Source: JAZDCJ01 sp036311985 (lineage in GTDB: Bacteria > Actinomycetota > Actinomycetes > Actinomycetales > Micrococcaceae). Taken from it: 55,647 bases of DNA. The DNA is taken from the NCBI RefSeq assembly GCF_036311985.1, contig NZ_JAZDCJ010000032.1. One strand, written 5' to 3'. Made by a program: the position numbers and the translations under genes. Each line of letters starts with the position of its first letter. Positions within the stretch are counted from its first letter, which is position 1. The notes under the pieces were generated by a model. The model saw nothing but the letters and a program-made list of their open reading frames with translations, did no database searches and was not told the origin of the DNA. Below, in pieces: positions 15,780 to 24,458 of the stretch.

Positions 15780-17200
15780 GGGACGCCGTCGTCGGCATCG
15801 ACTCCTCGACGCAGTCGTGCAAGGTCCTGGTCGTCGATCCGGCGACGGGCGAGGTCCTGCGCTCGGCGAGCACGGCCCACCCGGACGGGAGCAGGATCGA
15901 TCCGCGGGTCTGGGTCACGGCCCTGCGGAAGGCCTGGGCGGAGGCGGCACCGGGCAGCACGGAGCGGATCGTCGGCGTCGGGCTCGCCGCCCAGCAGCAC
16001 GGCATGGTGGCCCTCGACGCCCACGACGAGCCGGTCCACGACGCGCTGCTGTGGAACGACACCCTGAGCGCCGAGGCCGCGCGCCGCATGGTCGCCGAGC
16101 GCGGGGGCCGGTTCTGGGCCGAGGCGGTCGGCAGCGTGCCGGTGGCCTCCTACACCCTGACCAAGCTCGCCTGGCTCGCGGAGCACCGCCCGGAGGACGC
16201 CGCCCGTACGGTGCGCGTCGTGCTGCCGCACGACTACCTGAACCACGCCCTGACCGGCGAGTACTTCACGGACCGCTCCGATGCGAGCGGCACCGCCTAC
16301 TACAGCCCGCGCACGGGCTACCTCGAGGACGTGCTGCGCGAGTACTTCGGGCGCGTCCCGGAACTTCCCGAGGTCCTGGCACCGGACGGAGTGGGCGGGC
16401 GCCTGCTGCCGGAGTGGGGTGCCGGTCCCGCCCCGGTCTCGGCCGGGGCGGGCGACAACGCGGCGGCCGCGCTCGGCCTGGGGATGCGCCCGGGCGAGGT
16501 CGCGGTCTCGATCGGCACCTCGGGCACCGTGTTCCGCCCCGTGACGCAGATTCCGACGCCGGATGCGAGCGGCGCGGTCGCGGGCTTCGCCGACGCCGAG
16601 GGCGGCTATCTGCCCCTGATCGCGGTCATCAACGCGGCCCGCGTCATGGCCTCGACGGCCGGGCTGCTGGGCGTGGGGCTGCCGGAGTTCGACGCGCTGG
16701 CCTCGTCCGGGGCGTCCGACGCCGGCGGCCTGCTGATGCTGCCGTATTTCGACGGGGAACGCACGCCCAACCTCCCGGACGCCACGGGGTCGCTCGTGGG
16801 CGTCAGCCGTTCCTCCTTCAGCCGCGAGAACATGGCCCGGGCCTCCGTCCTGGCGGTCCTGAATTCGCTCGCCGACGCGGCCGACGCGCTGTCGGCGGTG
16901 TCCGGGCCGGCGGAGCGGTATCTGCTGATCGGCGGCGGATCGAAGTCGCGCTCGCTCGGCGCGGCCGCGCCGGAGCTCTTCGGTGCGCCGGTCGATGTCC
17001 CGGTGGCCGGCGAATACGTGGCCCTGGGCGCCGCCCGGCAGGCGGCCTGGGCGGCGTCCGGGGAGCTCCCGGCGTGGGAGCGGCGGATGGCGGCCAGCTA
17101 CGAGCCGTCCGCACGGGAGGCAGGAACCGCCTCGGAGTCCTGGGGCGCGGCCGTCAGGCGGAATTACGCGCAGGAACGCCGGAGGCTCTACGGCTCCTGA
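15776..17200 (+). CDS. xylB: Xylulokinase (FGGY family)
   Basis: A 474-residue cytoplasmic FGGY kinase. The phosphate-1 motif GIDSSTQSCKVLVVD lies at the N-terminus. QQHGMVALD and LLWNDT form the sugar site, GAGDNAAAALGLG and SIGTSGTVF the phosphate-2/adenosine region, and LLIGGGSKSRSLG the C-terminal signature. It phosphorylates D-xylulose, the product of arabitol or xylitol oxidation, feeding the pentose phosphate pathway. The ATG overlaps the regulator stop by four bases. With mannitol dehydrogenase and the Smo-type transporter it fits combined arabitol/mannitol use. Other FGGY substrates such as fructose or ribulose cannot be excluded. Confidence 0.88.
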   Translation: MRDAVVGIDSSTQSCKVLVVDPATGEVLRSASTAHPDGSRIDPRVWVTALRKAWAEAAPGSTERIVGVGLAAQQHGMVALDAHDEPVHDALLWNDTLSAEAARRMVAERGGRFWAEAVGSVPVASYTLTKLAWLAEHRPEDAARTVRVVLPHDYLNHALTGEYFTDRSDASGTAYYSPRTGYLEDVLREYFGRVPELPEVLAPDGVGGRLLPEWGAGPAPVSAGAGDNAAAALGLGMRPGEVAVSIGTSGTVFRPVTQIPTPDASGAVAGFADAEGGYLPLIAVINAARVMASTAGLLGVGLPEFDALASSGASDAGGLLMLPYFDGERTPNLPDATGSLVGVSRSSFSRENMARASVLAVLNSLADAADALSAVSGPAERYLLIGGGSKSRSLGAAAPELFGAPVDVPVAGEYVALGAARQAAWAASGELPAWERRMAASYEPSAREAGTASESWGAAVRRNYAQERRRLYGS

Positions 17201-17332
17201 GCCACACCGACCCCCCAGGACCCCGCGCACTTTTACCTTCAATCAAACGCGAAGGCCCTGGTCAGAAGCTTTGGGCGGATCGAAAGCCGCGCAGGAGCGG
17301 CGAAAGGTGCGCTGGATTGGCTGCACCCGGAG

Positions 17333-17353
17333 CACGCACACGTGAAGCGTGCG
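17333..17353. terminator. Possible weak terminator between xylB and mannitol dehydrogenase
   Basis: GCACGC and GCGTGC form a six-bp stem with a nine-base loop between the convergent genes. Nothing else is evident in this 188-base spacer, which is distinctly less GC-rich than the flanking genes. Confidence 0.35.
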
Positions 17354-17388
17354 CGGGCTCGGCGGGCCTCCGGTGACCCCGCGGCGCG

Positions 17389-18885
17389 TCAGCCCGCGAT
17401 ACCGGCCCATCCGCTGGCGCGCAGCCGCTCGATCAGCTCGCGCACGCCGGACTCCCTGAGCACGGCCAGCGCGGCGAGGTAGTGCCGCGTGAAGCCCTCG
17501 TGGTCCGCGAGGTCGCCGAACAACTCCGGGTCCCGCACGAACGCGAGGGGATCCCGGTCCTGCTCCGCGGCCGCGGCCATGACGCGGTCCCGCAGCCGGT
17601 CCACGACCTGGATCGGCTCTCCGGCCTCGTCCACGCCCTCGGCGTAGCGCGCCCAGGTGGCCACCACGGCGGCGCTGAGGGCCACGGACCCGCCGTCGGA
17701 CAGGTTCTGCCGGATCACCGGCACGAGCCAGGTCGGGATCCGGTCCGAGGACTCGGCGCACAACCGCGCGAGCGTGTCCCGCACCTGCCGGTTCCCGAAG
17801 CGCTCCAGGAGCTTGGCCTGGTAGGCGGCCAGGTCGATCCCCGGCACGGGGCGCAGCGTCGGCGCGCCCTCGCGCGACATGTAGGCGGCCAGGAACTCCC
17901 TCAGGAGCGGGTCCTCGATGACCTCGTGGGCGTAGCGGTGCCCGGCGAGGTAGCCCGAGTAGGCCATGGCCTGGTGGCTCGCGTTGAGCAGGCGCAGCTT
18001 CATGAGCTCGTAAGGCTCGACGTCGTCGACGAGCTGCACGCCGGCCGCGTCCCACTCCGGCCGGCCGGCCGGGAAGCGGTCCTCGAGCACCCATTGCAGG
18101 TAGTCCTCCGAGACCACGGGCCAGCGGTCACCGATCCCGTGCTCCTCGGCGAGCGCCTCCCGGTCCGCGTCGGTGGTGACGGGCGTGATCCGGTCCACCA
18201 TCGAGTTGGGGAACGCGACCTCGCGGGCGATCCACTCCCCCAGCGCGGCGTCCTTGAGCCGGGCGAACGCCGTGAAGACCTTCTGCGCCAAGTGCCCGTT
18301 GCCCTGGATGTTGTCGCAGCTCATGACCGTGAACGGCGCGGTCCCGGCCTCGCGGCGCCGGCGCAGCGCCTCGGTGATGTAGCCGAACGTCGTGGACGGC
18401 ACGGCGCCCTCGGCGAGGTCCGCGGCGACCGCCGGGGCGTGGGCGTTGAACTCCCCCGTGGCCGGGTTGTAGTTGTAGCCGCCCTCGGTGACGGTGAGGG
18501 AGACGATCCGCACGGCGGGGTCGGCGAGCTGGGCCAGGACGGCCTCCGGGTTGTCGGGGGCGTAGAGGTAGCGGGCGATCGCGCCGACGACGCGGGCCGC
18601 GTGCGTGCCGTCCGGCGCCTTCTCGATCAGCGTGAAGAGGTTGTCCTGGGCGGCGAGGGCGTCCCGCATGGCCGCGTCGTGCGGCATGAGGCCCACGCCG
18701 CAGATCGCCCAGTCGAGCGCCCGCCCGGCGTTCATGAGCCGGTCGACGTAGAGCGCCTGGTGCGCGCGGTGGAACCCGCCGACCCCGAAGTGGACGATTC
18801 CGACGCGGCGTTCGGCGAGCCCGTAGGCGGGGACGGCGACGTCCTGTGGCAGGGCCGTCAGGGTCTCGGCATTCAGCTGGATCAT
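17389..18885 (-). CDS. Mannitol 2-dehydrogenase (polyol dehydrogenase)
   Basis: A 498-residue member of the long-chain mannitol dehydrogenase family. The N-terminal Rossmann motif is IVHFGVGGFHRAHQALYVD (about 30-48). SLTVTEGGYNYNPATG and the catalytic-region SCDNIQGNGHLAQKV follow, then FPNSMVDRITP and the C-terminal KLRLLNASHQAMAYSGYLAG containing the conserved lysine and asparagines/histidine. It oxidises mannitol (often arabitol or sorbitol too) to the ketose with NAD(P). It converges with xylB and has its own promoter, with the same operator words as the polyol operon. Length equals the family norm. Confidence 0.93.
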   Translation of the reverse strand: MIQLNAETLTALPQDVAVPAYGLAERRVGIVHFGVGGFHRAHQALYVDRLMNAGRALDWAICGVGLMPHDAAMRDALAAQDNLFTLIEKAPDGTHAARVVGAIARYLYAPDNPEAVLAQLADPAVRIVSLTVTEGGYNYNPATGEFNAHAPAVAADLAEGAVPSTTFGYITEALRRRREAGTAPFTVMSCDNIQGNGHLAQKVFTAFARLKDAALGEWIAREVAFPNSMVDRITPVTTDADREALAEEHGIGDRWPVVSEDYLQWVLEDRFPAGRPEWDAAGVQLVDDVEPYELMKLRLLNASHQAMAYSGYLAGHRYAHEVIEDPLLREFLAAYMSREGAPTLRPVPGIDLAAYQAKLLERFGNRQVRDTLARLCAESSDRIPTWLVPVIRQNLSDGGSVALSAAVVATWARYAEGVDEAGEPIQVVDRLRDRVMAAAAEQDRDPLAFVRDPELFGDLADHEGFTRHYLAALAVLRESGVRELIERLRASGWAGIAG

Positions 18886-18920
18886 GGGGGTTCCGCCCTT
18901 CGCGCGTCGTGGCTTTGCCC

Positions 18921-18959
18921 GAGCATATCATTTGAGCGCGTGACGTGGCTCATATGAGC
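18921..18959 (-). promoter_or_regulatory. Promoter and operators of mannitol dehydrogenase
   Basis: On the minus strand GCTCAAATGATATGCTC includes a -10 box TATGCT (18922-18927). Upstream lies the perfect palindrome GCTCATATGAGC (18948-18959). Both match the words in the smoE-regulator interval, so the SorC-type regulator probably controls this gene as well. A purine-rich AAGGGCGGAA precedes the ATG. Confidence 0.7.
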
Positions 18960-18984
18960 AGAAGAATTTCCGGGCAGTACGACG

Positions 18985-19025
18985 GCGGGGCGCCGCCCCT
19001 CCCGTGGGAAGAGGCGGCGCCCCGC
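18985..19025. terminator. Terminator of the metQ operon
   Basis: Perfect 13-bp arms GCGGGGCGCCGCC and GGCGGCGCCCCGC with a 15-base loop. It is located shortly after the metQ stop on the minus strand and before the mannitol dehydrogenase promoter. Confidence 0.75.
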
Positions 19026-19064
19026 GGCCCCCCGCGGGGGCGTCCGGCGTCGTCCGGAGAAGGG

Positions 19065-19931
19065 TCAGGCCCACTCGGCCAGATCGGCCACCGGGTCCCG
19101 GTCCCACGGGGTCGGCAGGACGCCGCCCAGGTACTCCTCGAACCAGGCACGGACCTCCTCCGACTGGTACGCGTCCTTGAGCGCCTTGCCCTTCTCCGTC
19201 TCCACGAAGCCCGGCTTGGCCGCCACGAGGCAGATGTACGGCAGCGCGTCGGCGTCCTCCTCGAACGCGAGCGCATCGTCCGGCGTCAGCCCGAGCTCGG
19301 CGCCGAGCCGCACGAAGAGGAACCCGGCGTCCACGTCCGGCAGCGTCTTGGACAGCGACTGCTGGTCCACCTCGACGAAGCTGAACTTCCGCGGGTTCTC
19401 CAGGATGTCCTTCTGCGAGAGGTGGATGACGCTCTTGTCCGCGGTGACCTTGAGCAGCCCGGCCTTGTCCAGCAGCGCCAGGGCGCGCCCGTTGTTGGCG
19501 GGATCGACGGGCAGCGCGATCTTGGCGCCCTCCGGCAGCTCCTCGAGCGAACCGTGGCGGGCCGAGTAGATGCCGCCCGGCGAGCCGTACTCGTAGAACG
19601 CCGGCTCGAGGTCCAGGTTGTTGTCCTTGTTGAACTGCTGCAGGTAGGCGCCGTGCTGGAAGTAGTTGGCGTCGAACTCGCCGTTGGCCACGGCGATGTT
19701 CGGCTGCACGATGTCCGTGACGTACGTGGCCTGGACCGTCCACCCCTGCTCCTCGAGGATCTTCTGGGCGATCTTCGTGGGCTCCTGGTAGGGCGCGGAC
19801 TCGGTGACGATGAGCTTGATGGTCTTCTCGTCGGCGGCGCCGGCGCCGGTCAGGCCGCAGCCCGTGAGGGCGCCGAGGCCGGCGATCGTGCCGAGGCCCA
19901 GGGCCCCGTTGAGGAAGGTGCGGCGGTTCAT
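19065..19931 (-). CDS. metQ: MetQ-like substrate-binding lipoprotein
   Basis: A 288-residue NlpA/MetQ-family binding protein for the MetNI importer. The N-terminus has NRRTFLNGALGLG and the lipobox ALTGCG, so it is exported and lipid-anchored. Conserved features are YVTDIVQPNIAVANGEFDANYFQHGAYLQQFN, IALPVDPANNGRALALLDKAG, the DVDAGFLFVR region and the C-terminal EVRAWFEEYLGG. The family normally binds methionine; the surrounding monooxygenases suggest a wider organosulfur ligand here. CAGGAG precedes the ATG. It is the last gene of the seven-gene riboswitch-controlled operon, unusually separated from metNI by two monooxygenase genes. Confidence 0.9.
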   Translation of the reverse strand: MNRRTFLNGALGLGTIAGLGALTGCGLTGAGAADEKTIKLIVTESAPYQEPTKIAQKILEEQGWTVQATYVTDIVQPNIAVANGEFDANYFQHGAYLQQFNKDNNLDLEPAFYEYGSPGGIYSARHGSLEELPEGAKIALPVDPANNGRALALLDKAGLLKVTADKSVIHLSQKDILENPRKFSFVEVDQQSLSKTLPDVDAGFLFVRLGAELGLTPDDALAFEEDADALPYICLVAAKPGFVETEKGKALKDAYQSEEVRAWFEEYLGGVLPTPWDRDPVADLAEWA

Positions 19932-19980
19932 GGTGGTTCTCCTGTGGTGCGTTGCGGGTGGTTCGGGGTGCTGTTGAAAG

Positions 19981-20009
19981 GGGGTACGACGCCGGGGCCC
20001 GGCTTCCGG
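19981..20009 (+). repeat. Dispersed GC-rich motif, intergenic copy in the sulfur operon
   Basis: GGGGTACGACGCCGGGGCCC begins this copy and GGCTTCC follows. Twenty-two consecutive bases, from ACGACG to GGCTTCC, are identical to the minus strand of the copy between ssuB and ssuA (28662-28694). It lies in the short gap before metQ. Confidence 0.6.
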
Positions 20010-20010
20010 C

Positions 20011-21417
20011 CTAGCTCCGGCCGGGTGCCGTGGCGGATCCCGACGTGGCGTCGCCGATGGCGTTCAGGCCCTGCGGCAGGGTGCCGTTGACGAAGTAGTC
20101 GCCGACCGTGCGGGCCCGGAAGGCCGCGGGGTTGTGGGTCGCGACGGTCTGAGCGTTGCGCCAGTGGCGGTCCAGGCCCTTGGACGTGCTCGTCGCGGAG
20201 GCCCCGGTGGCTGCGAAGAGCTGCTGGGCCGCGGCGAGCGCGAGCTCGGGGACCGATACCTGGGCCTGTTCGACGGCGAGCTCGGCGAGGTGCCCCTCGC
20301 GCGTCGCCGCGGGCAGCCAGGGCGCACCGGGGGCGGCCGGCGGGGCCCCGGCGTCGGACCCGGCTCCATCGCCGGACGCAGCGCGGGCGACGGAGGCGTC
20401 GACGGAGGCGACCGCCTCGTCGAGCGCGCGCGCCGCGGCGAGGACCGTGGCCTCGGCCGTGAACGCCTTGGCGGCGATCCCGCCGACGACCTCCTGGATC
20501 AGCGGATCCTCGCGGAACGGCAGCCCCGAGCCCGTGTTGAACGTGCGGGCGCGCGAGGCAACGACCGCCGCGGCGTCGTCGCGGGCCGCGCGGGCGATCC
20601 CGGCCAGGACGGCGAGGAGCACGAGCTGGAAGAACGCGGCCTCGTGCACGGCCTCGGCGGTCCCGACCACGCGGTCCAGGACGTCGGCCGGATCCACCGC
20701 GACCGAGCTGAAGACGGCCGTCCCGGTCCCGGTCAGGCGCTGCCCGAAGCCGTCCCAGTCGTCCTCGATCCGGACGCCCTCTGCGGCGACCGGGACGACG
20801 GCGAAGCGGCGGCCCGCGCTCCCGGCGACCTGGGCGGAGACGCGCGTGTAGTCGGAGAAGATCGTCCCGGTCGAGTAGTACTTGGTGCCGTCCAGCCGCC
20901 ACGCGCCGTCCGCGCGGCTCAACGTGGTGTTGAGCGTGCCGAGCGCGTTGCCCCCGCGCTCGGTCGACGCGTTGCCGACCGTCTCGCCGGCGACGGCGCG
21001 GGCATACCAGCGGCGGCGGACCCCGGGCTCCTGCCAGCGCAGGGACTCGATGAAGCCGAAGTGGGAACGGTAGAGGTGGGCGACGTTGGAATCGGCCGCC
21101 GCGAGGTCGATCAGCAGGCGCGCGAACGTCTCGATCGACGCGCCCCGGCCTCCGTGACCTTCCGGCACGAGGAGCGCGCCGAAGCCCGCGGCGTCCAGCA
21201 GGCGGACGGGCTCGAAGGGCAGCTCGCGGTCCAGGTCCCGCTGCCTGGCGCCCTCGGCGATCCGGGAAAAGAGCGGGGCGAACTCCACGTGGAGCGCGGC
21301 GTAGCCGGCCGGCGCGGGGTTCCGCGCCGGGACGGCGGTCGGGGCGCCGACACCCTGCGGGGAGTTCGCGGCGGAGGATCCCGTGGCAGAGGCCCCGGTG
21401 GTGGCGTGGGTCGTCAT
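20011..21417 (-). CDS. DszC/SfnC-like flavin-dependent monooxygenase (acyl-CoA dehydrogenase fold)
   Basis: A 468-residue protein of the acyl-CoA dehydrogenase superfamily in its flavin-monooxygenase branch (DszC, SfnC). Telling motifs are LVPEGHGGRGASIETFARLLIDLA, SNVAHLYRSHFGFIE, STERGGNALG, KYYSTGTIFSDY, DDWDGFGQRLTGTGTAVF and the C-terminal LDRHWRNAQTVATHNPAAF. Such enzymes oxygenate sulfur compounds using FMNH2 from a separate reductase, which is not in this window. An insert of about 30 Ala/Gly/Pro-rich residues near position 340 is unusual. Preceded by AAAGGA. It is paired with the NtaA-like enzyme 11 bases upstream and paralogous to the product at 25995-27311. Confidence 0.85.
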   Translation of the reverse strand: MTTHATTGASATGSSAANSPQGVGAPTAVPARNPAPAGYAALHVEFAPLFSRIAEGARQRDLDRELPFEPVRLLDAAGFGALLVPEGHGGRGASIETFARLLIDLAAADSNVAHLYRSHFGFIESLRWQEPGVRRRWYARAVAGETVGNASTERGGNALGTLNTTLSRADGAWRLDGTKYYSTGTIFSDYTRVSAQVAGSAGRRFAVVPVAAEGVRIEDDWDGFGQRLTGTGTAVFSSVAVDPADVLDRVVGTAEAVHEAAFFQLVLLAVLAGIARAARDDAAAVVASRARTFNTGSGLPFREDPLIQEVVGGIAAKAFTAEATVLAAARALDEAVASVDASVARAASGDGAGSDAGAPPAAPGAPWLPAATREGHLAELAVEQAQVSVPELALAAAQQLFAATGASATSTSKGLDRHWRNAQTVATHNPAAFRARTVGDYFVNGTLPQGLNAIGDATSGSATAPGRS

Positions 21418-21428
21418 GACACGTCCTT

Positions 21429-22844
21429 TCAGGCGGTGGCGGGTTCGGCCTGCTCGGCGGCGGCCGAATGGGCGGTGAAGGCTCCGCGGTAGCGGGCGGC
21501 CGGATGGTTCTCCTCGAGCCGGGCGCCGCGGCCGAAGACCTTCTCGCGGAGCGTGCCGGGCGCATACTCCGCCTGGGCCAGTCCGCGGCGGCGCAGCTCC
21601 GGCAGGACGCCCTCGATGAAGCGCGTGTAGGAGCCCGGAAGGATCTGGTTGATGATGTTGATCCCGTCCACGCCGGCGTCCTGCCAGCGCTCGAGCTCGT
21701 CGACGATCCTCTCGGGGGTGCCGGCGATCTGCATCGACTCGGCGCGGTAGCGGGCCAGGTCGGCGATGGTCGGGTTGCCGCCCGGCACCGAGGCGCGCGC
21801 GGCCTCCAGGACGCCGCGTCCGCCCTCCGTCTCGACGTCCCCGAGCGGGGTGTCCAGGGGGATCCCGCCGAGGTCGATCCCCAGTCCGCCGCCGATGTGC
21901 GCGACGATTGCGTCGAGATCCAGGTGCTCGTTGTACTCGGCACGGACCCGCTCCACCTCGGCTTCGGTGCTGCCGACCACGAAAGACAGGCCCGCGAAGA
22001 CCTTCACGTCCTCCGGCGCCCGGCCGGACTCGACCGCAAGGCGGCGCACCGCCGTCGTCTTCTTCTCGACGTGCTCCGGGTTGGGCGCGAAGAGGAAGGT
22101 GGCCTCCGCGTTCGCCGCGGCGAAGCGGGACCCGCGGGGCGAGCTGCCGGCCTGGAACAGGAACGGCGTGCGCTGCGGGCTCGGCGAGGCCAGGTGCGGG
22201 CCGTCCACGGCGTAGCGCGCCCCGCGGTGGTAGACCTTGCTGACGCCGGACGGGTCGGCGAAGACCCCGGCGGCCTTGTCCGCGCGGAACGCGTCGTCGG
22301 ACCAGGAGCCCTCCCAGAGCTTGTAGGCGGCGTCGACGTATTCCTCCGCCCAGTCGTAGCGGTCCTCATGGGCCGTCAGGCCGTCGGCCCCGAAGTTCCG
22401 GTGCGCGTTCTCCAGCACGCTCGTGACGATGTTCCAGGCCACGCGCCCACCGCTGAGATGGTCCAGGGTGCTCAGCTGGCGGGCGAGCTGGAACGGATCG
22501 GACTGGATGACCGAGCTCGTCACCGCCAAGCCGATGTGCTCCGTCGCACCGGCGAGCGCGGACGCGAGGACCAGCGGATCGTTGGAGGGGACCTGCAGCC
22601 CGCGGCGGACGTGGGAGGCCCAGCCGCCTTCATGGTCGCCGTAGAGTCCGACGACGTCGGCGAAGAAGAGCGCGTCGAACCGCGCGGCCTCGAGCTCCCG
22701 GGCCAGGTCCTTCCACAGCGACAGCTCGTTGTAGCGGTGCTGCTGCGCCTCGGGGTGGCGCCACTGTCCACCGAGGATGTGGCTGGGCGTGTTCATGAGG
22801 AAGGCGCTGAGCAGCAGCCGGGGGCGGCGGGACGGTGCGGTCAT
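21429..22844 (-). CDS. NtaA/SnaA/DszA-family FMNH2-dependent monooxygenase
   Basis: A 471-residue TIM-barrel bacterial luciferase-like enzyme of the NtaA/SnaA/SoxA/DszA group. Signatures are LSAFLMNTPSHILGGQWRHP, FDALFFADVVGLYGDHEGG, LDHLSGGRVAWNIVTS, LFQAGSSPRGSRFAAANAEA and GTLREKVFG near the end. These enzymes cleave C-N or C-S bonds of compounds such as nitrilotriacetate, sulfones or sulfides using reduced FMN supplied by a partner reductase. GGAG precedes the ATG. It follows metI by 83 bases and precedes the DszC-like gene by 11, so the pair probably acts sequentially on one organosulfur substrate. The substrate is unknown. Confidence 0.88.
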   Translation of the reverse strand: MTAPSRRPRLLLSAFLMNTPSHILGGQWRHPEAQQHRYNELSLWKDLARELEAARFDALFFADVVGLYGDHEGGWASHVRRGLQVPSNDPLVLASALAGATEHIGLAVTSSVIQSDPFQLARQLSTLDHLSGGRVAWNIVTSVLENAHRNFGADGLTAHEDRYDWAEEYVDAAYKLWEGSWSDDAFRADKAAGVFADPSGVSKVYHRGARYAVDGPHLASPSPQRTPFLFQAGSSPRGSRFAAANAEATFLFAPNPEHVEKKTTAVRRLAVESGRAPEDVKVFAGLSFVVGSTEAEVERVRAEYNEHLDLDAIVAHIGGGLGIDLGGIPLDTPLGDVETEGGRGVLEAARASVPGGNPTIADLARYRAESMQIAGTPERIVDELERWQDAGVDGINIINQILPGSYTRFIEGVLPELRRRGLAQAEYAPGTLREKVFGRGARLEENHPAARYRGAFTAHSAAAEQAEPATA

Positions 22845-22927
22845 GTCTCTCCTGGGTGGGGGCGGGGTGTGGGGGGGCTCGGCGCGGGCGTGCCGGGCGC
22901 CGTGCCGGGTGGCGTGCCGGTGCGGGG

Positions 22928-23641
22928 CTAGAGGCGCTTGTCGAGCCGGCGGCCCAGTCGGGTCCCGGCGATCTGCACGAGCTGGACGAGGGCGATCATG
23001 AGGATGATCGCCAGGAACATCACGCCTGTCTCGTAGCGGTAGTAGCCGTAGCGGATCGCGAAGTCGCCGATCCCTCCTCCGCCGACGAGCCCGGCCATCG
23101 CCGAGTAGCTGATGAAGCTGACCGTCATGATGGTGACGGAGCCGATGAGCGCGGGCTTGGCCTCCACGAGCAGGACGTCGCGGACGATCTGCCCGCGCGT
23201 GGCGCCCATCGCCCGCGCGGCCTCGACGACGCCCGTGCCCAGGTGGGTGAGGTTCTGCTCCACGAAACGGGCGAAGTACGGGATCGCGTTGATCGTCAGG
23301 GGGACGATCACCGCCGCCGTGCCGATCGTGGTGCCGACGATGAAGCGGGTGACCGGGATGATCGCGATGAGCAGGATGAGGAACGGGAAGGAGCGCATGG
23401 TGTTCACGAGCCCGTCGACGATCCGGTGCAGGCGCGGCCGGGGCTTGAGCCCGTGGGGGGACATCGAGTAGAGCCAGATCCCCAGCGGGGTGCCGAAGAG
23501 AACGGCGAGGGGGATCGAGACGAGCAGCATGGCGAACGTCTGGCCCATCGCGACGCCGATCTCGGGCAGGAGCTCGACGATGCGGGAGAGGTCGATCCCG
23601 GTGGTGTTGGCCGTCGCGGCGGCGAGGACGGGGCTAGGCAT
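22928..23641 (-). CDS. metI: MetI-like ABC permease
   Basis: A 237-residue inner-membrane permease with five or six helices. The EAA loop GVVEAARAMGATRGQIVRDVLLVEAKPALIGS and the following SYSAMAGLVGGGGIGDFAIRYGY are diagnostic of MetI. Together with MetN and MetQ it imports methionine or related sulfur compounds. The ATG lies inside the last codons of metN (8-base overlap), indicating tight coupling. The spacer after its stop carries GTGCCGGG-type tandem words but no gene. Confidence 0.92.
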   Translation of the reverse strand: MPSPVLAAATANTTGIDLSRIVELLPEIGVAMGQTFAMLLVSIPLAVLFGTPLGIWLYSMSPHGLKPRPRLHRIVDGLVNTMRSFPFLILLIAIIPVTRFIVGTTIGTAAVIVPLTINAIPYFARFVEQNLTHLGTGVVEAARAMGATRGQIVRDVLLVEAKPALIGSVTIMTVSFISYSAMAGLVGGGGIGDFAIRYGYYRYETGVMFLAIILMIALVQLVQIAGTRLGRRLDKRL

Positions 23642-24458
23642 GGGAGAGCTCCTCGGTGGCGTTCGGTCCGGCGGCGCGCTGCGCAGGATTCCCGCGCGGG
23701 GCGCGGTCCAGCTGGATGTCGTCGGAGATCAGGTAGCGGCCGATCGCGGTGGCCGGCTCGAAGCCGGGCCGCTCCAGCTCGGCCAGGTCGAAGCGCTCCA
23801 CGAGCCGCCCGTCCTCCATCACCGCGACGTTGTCCGCGATGGCCTTGATGACGTTCATCTCGTGGGTGACGATCACGGTGGTGATGCCGAGCTGCGCGTT
23901 GATGTCGGAGAGGTACTGCAGCACGGAGGCGGTGGTGCGGGGGTCGACGGCGGAGGTCGGCTCGTCGCAGAGCAGCACCTTCGGCTCGGTGGCCAGGGCG
24001 CGGGCGATCGCGACGCGCTGCTTCTGGCCGCCGGAGAGCCGGGCCGGGTAGGAGCCCGCCTTGTCGGCGATGTCCACGATCGCGAGGGCCTCCTGGGCGC
24101 GGCGCGTGCGCTCCTTCTTGCCCACTCCGGCGAACTTCAGGCCCAGCTCCACGTTCTGCAGGGCGGTGCGGTTGTTCAGCAGGTTGAAGTGCTGGAAGAT
24201 CATGCCGATCTGGTGCCGTGCGCGGCGCAGCTCCTCGTCCCCCAGCGCGGTCAGTTCCGTCCCGTCGACGACGACCCGACCGGAGGTGGGCCGTTCGAGC
24301 AGGTTGATGTTGCGCAGCAGCGTGGACTTGCCGGCGCCGGAGAAGCCGATGATCCCCTGGATGGATCCTCGGGGGATCTCGAGGGAGACGCGGTCGACGG
24401 CGGTGAAGTCGGCGTCGCCGGTCGTGAAGACCGTGGAGACGTCGTGGAGGCTGATCAT
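23634..24458 (-). CDS. metN: MetN-like ABC ATPase
   Basis: A 274-residue ATPase. Walker A GFSGAGKST lies at 38-46, signature LSGGQKQRV near 141, Walker B VLLCDEPTSAVD near 161, and the H-loop in VTHEM. IIGFSGAGKSTLLRNINLLE is the MetN form of the P-loop region. The C-terminal NIL regulatory domain of longer MetN proteins is absent or reduced, so transport may lack direct methionine inhibition. AAGGAG lies six bases before the ATG, which overlaps the upstream monooxygenase stop (ATGA). It drives MetI. Confidence 0.92.
   Translation of the reverse strand: MISLHDVSTVFTTGDADFTAVDRVSLEIPRGSIQGIIGFSGAGKSTLLRNINLLERPTSGRVVVDGTELTALGDEELRRARHQIGMIFQHFNLLNNRTALQNVELGLKFAGVGKKERTRRAQEALAIVDIADKAGSYPARLSGGQKQRVAIARALATEPKVLLCDEPTSAVDPRTTASVLQYLSDINAQLGITTVIVTHEMNVIKAIADNVAVMEDGRLVERFDLAELERPGFEPATAIGRYLISDDIQLDRAPRGNPAQRAAGPNATEELSHA

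Noticed and set aside
22861..22927. GTGCCGGG tandem words between metI and the NtaA-like gene
   Set aside because: Three imperfect units in a very GC-rich gap; too little to call a repeat element or terminator.
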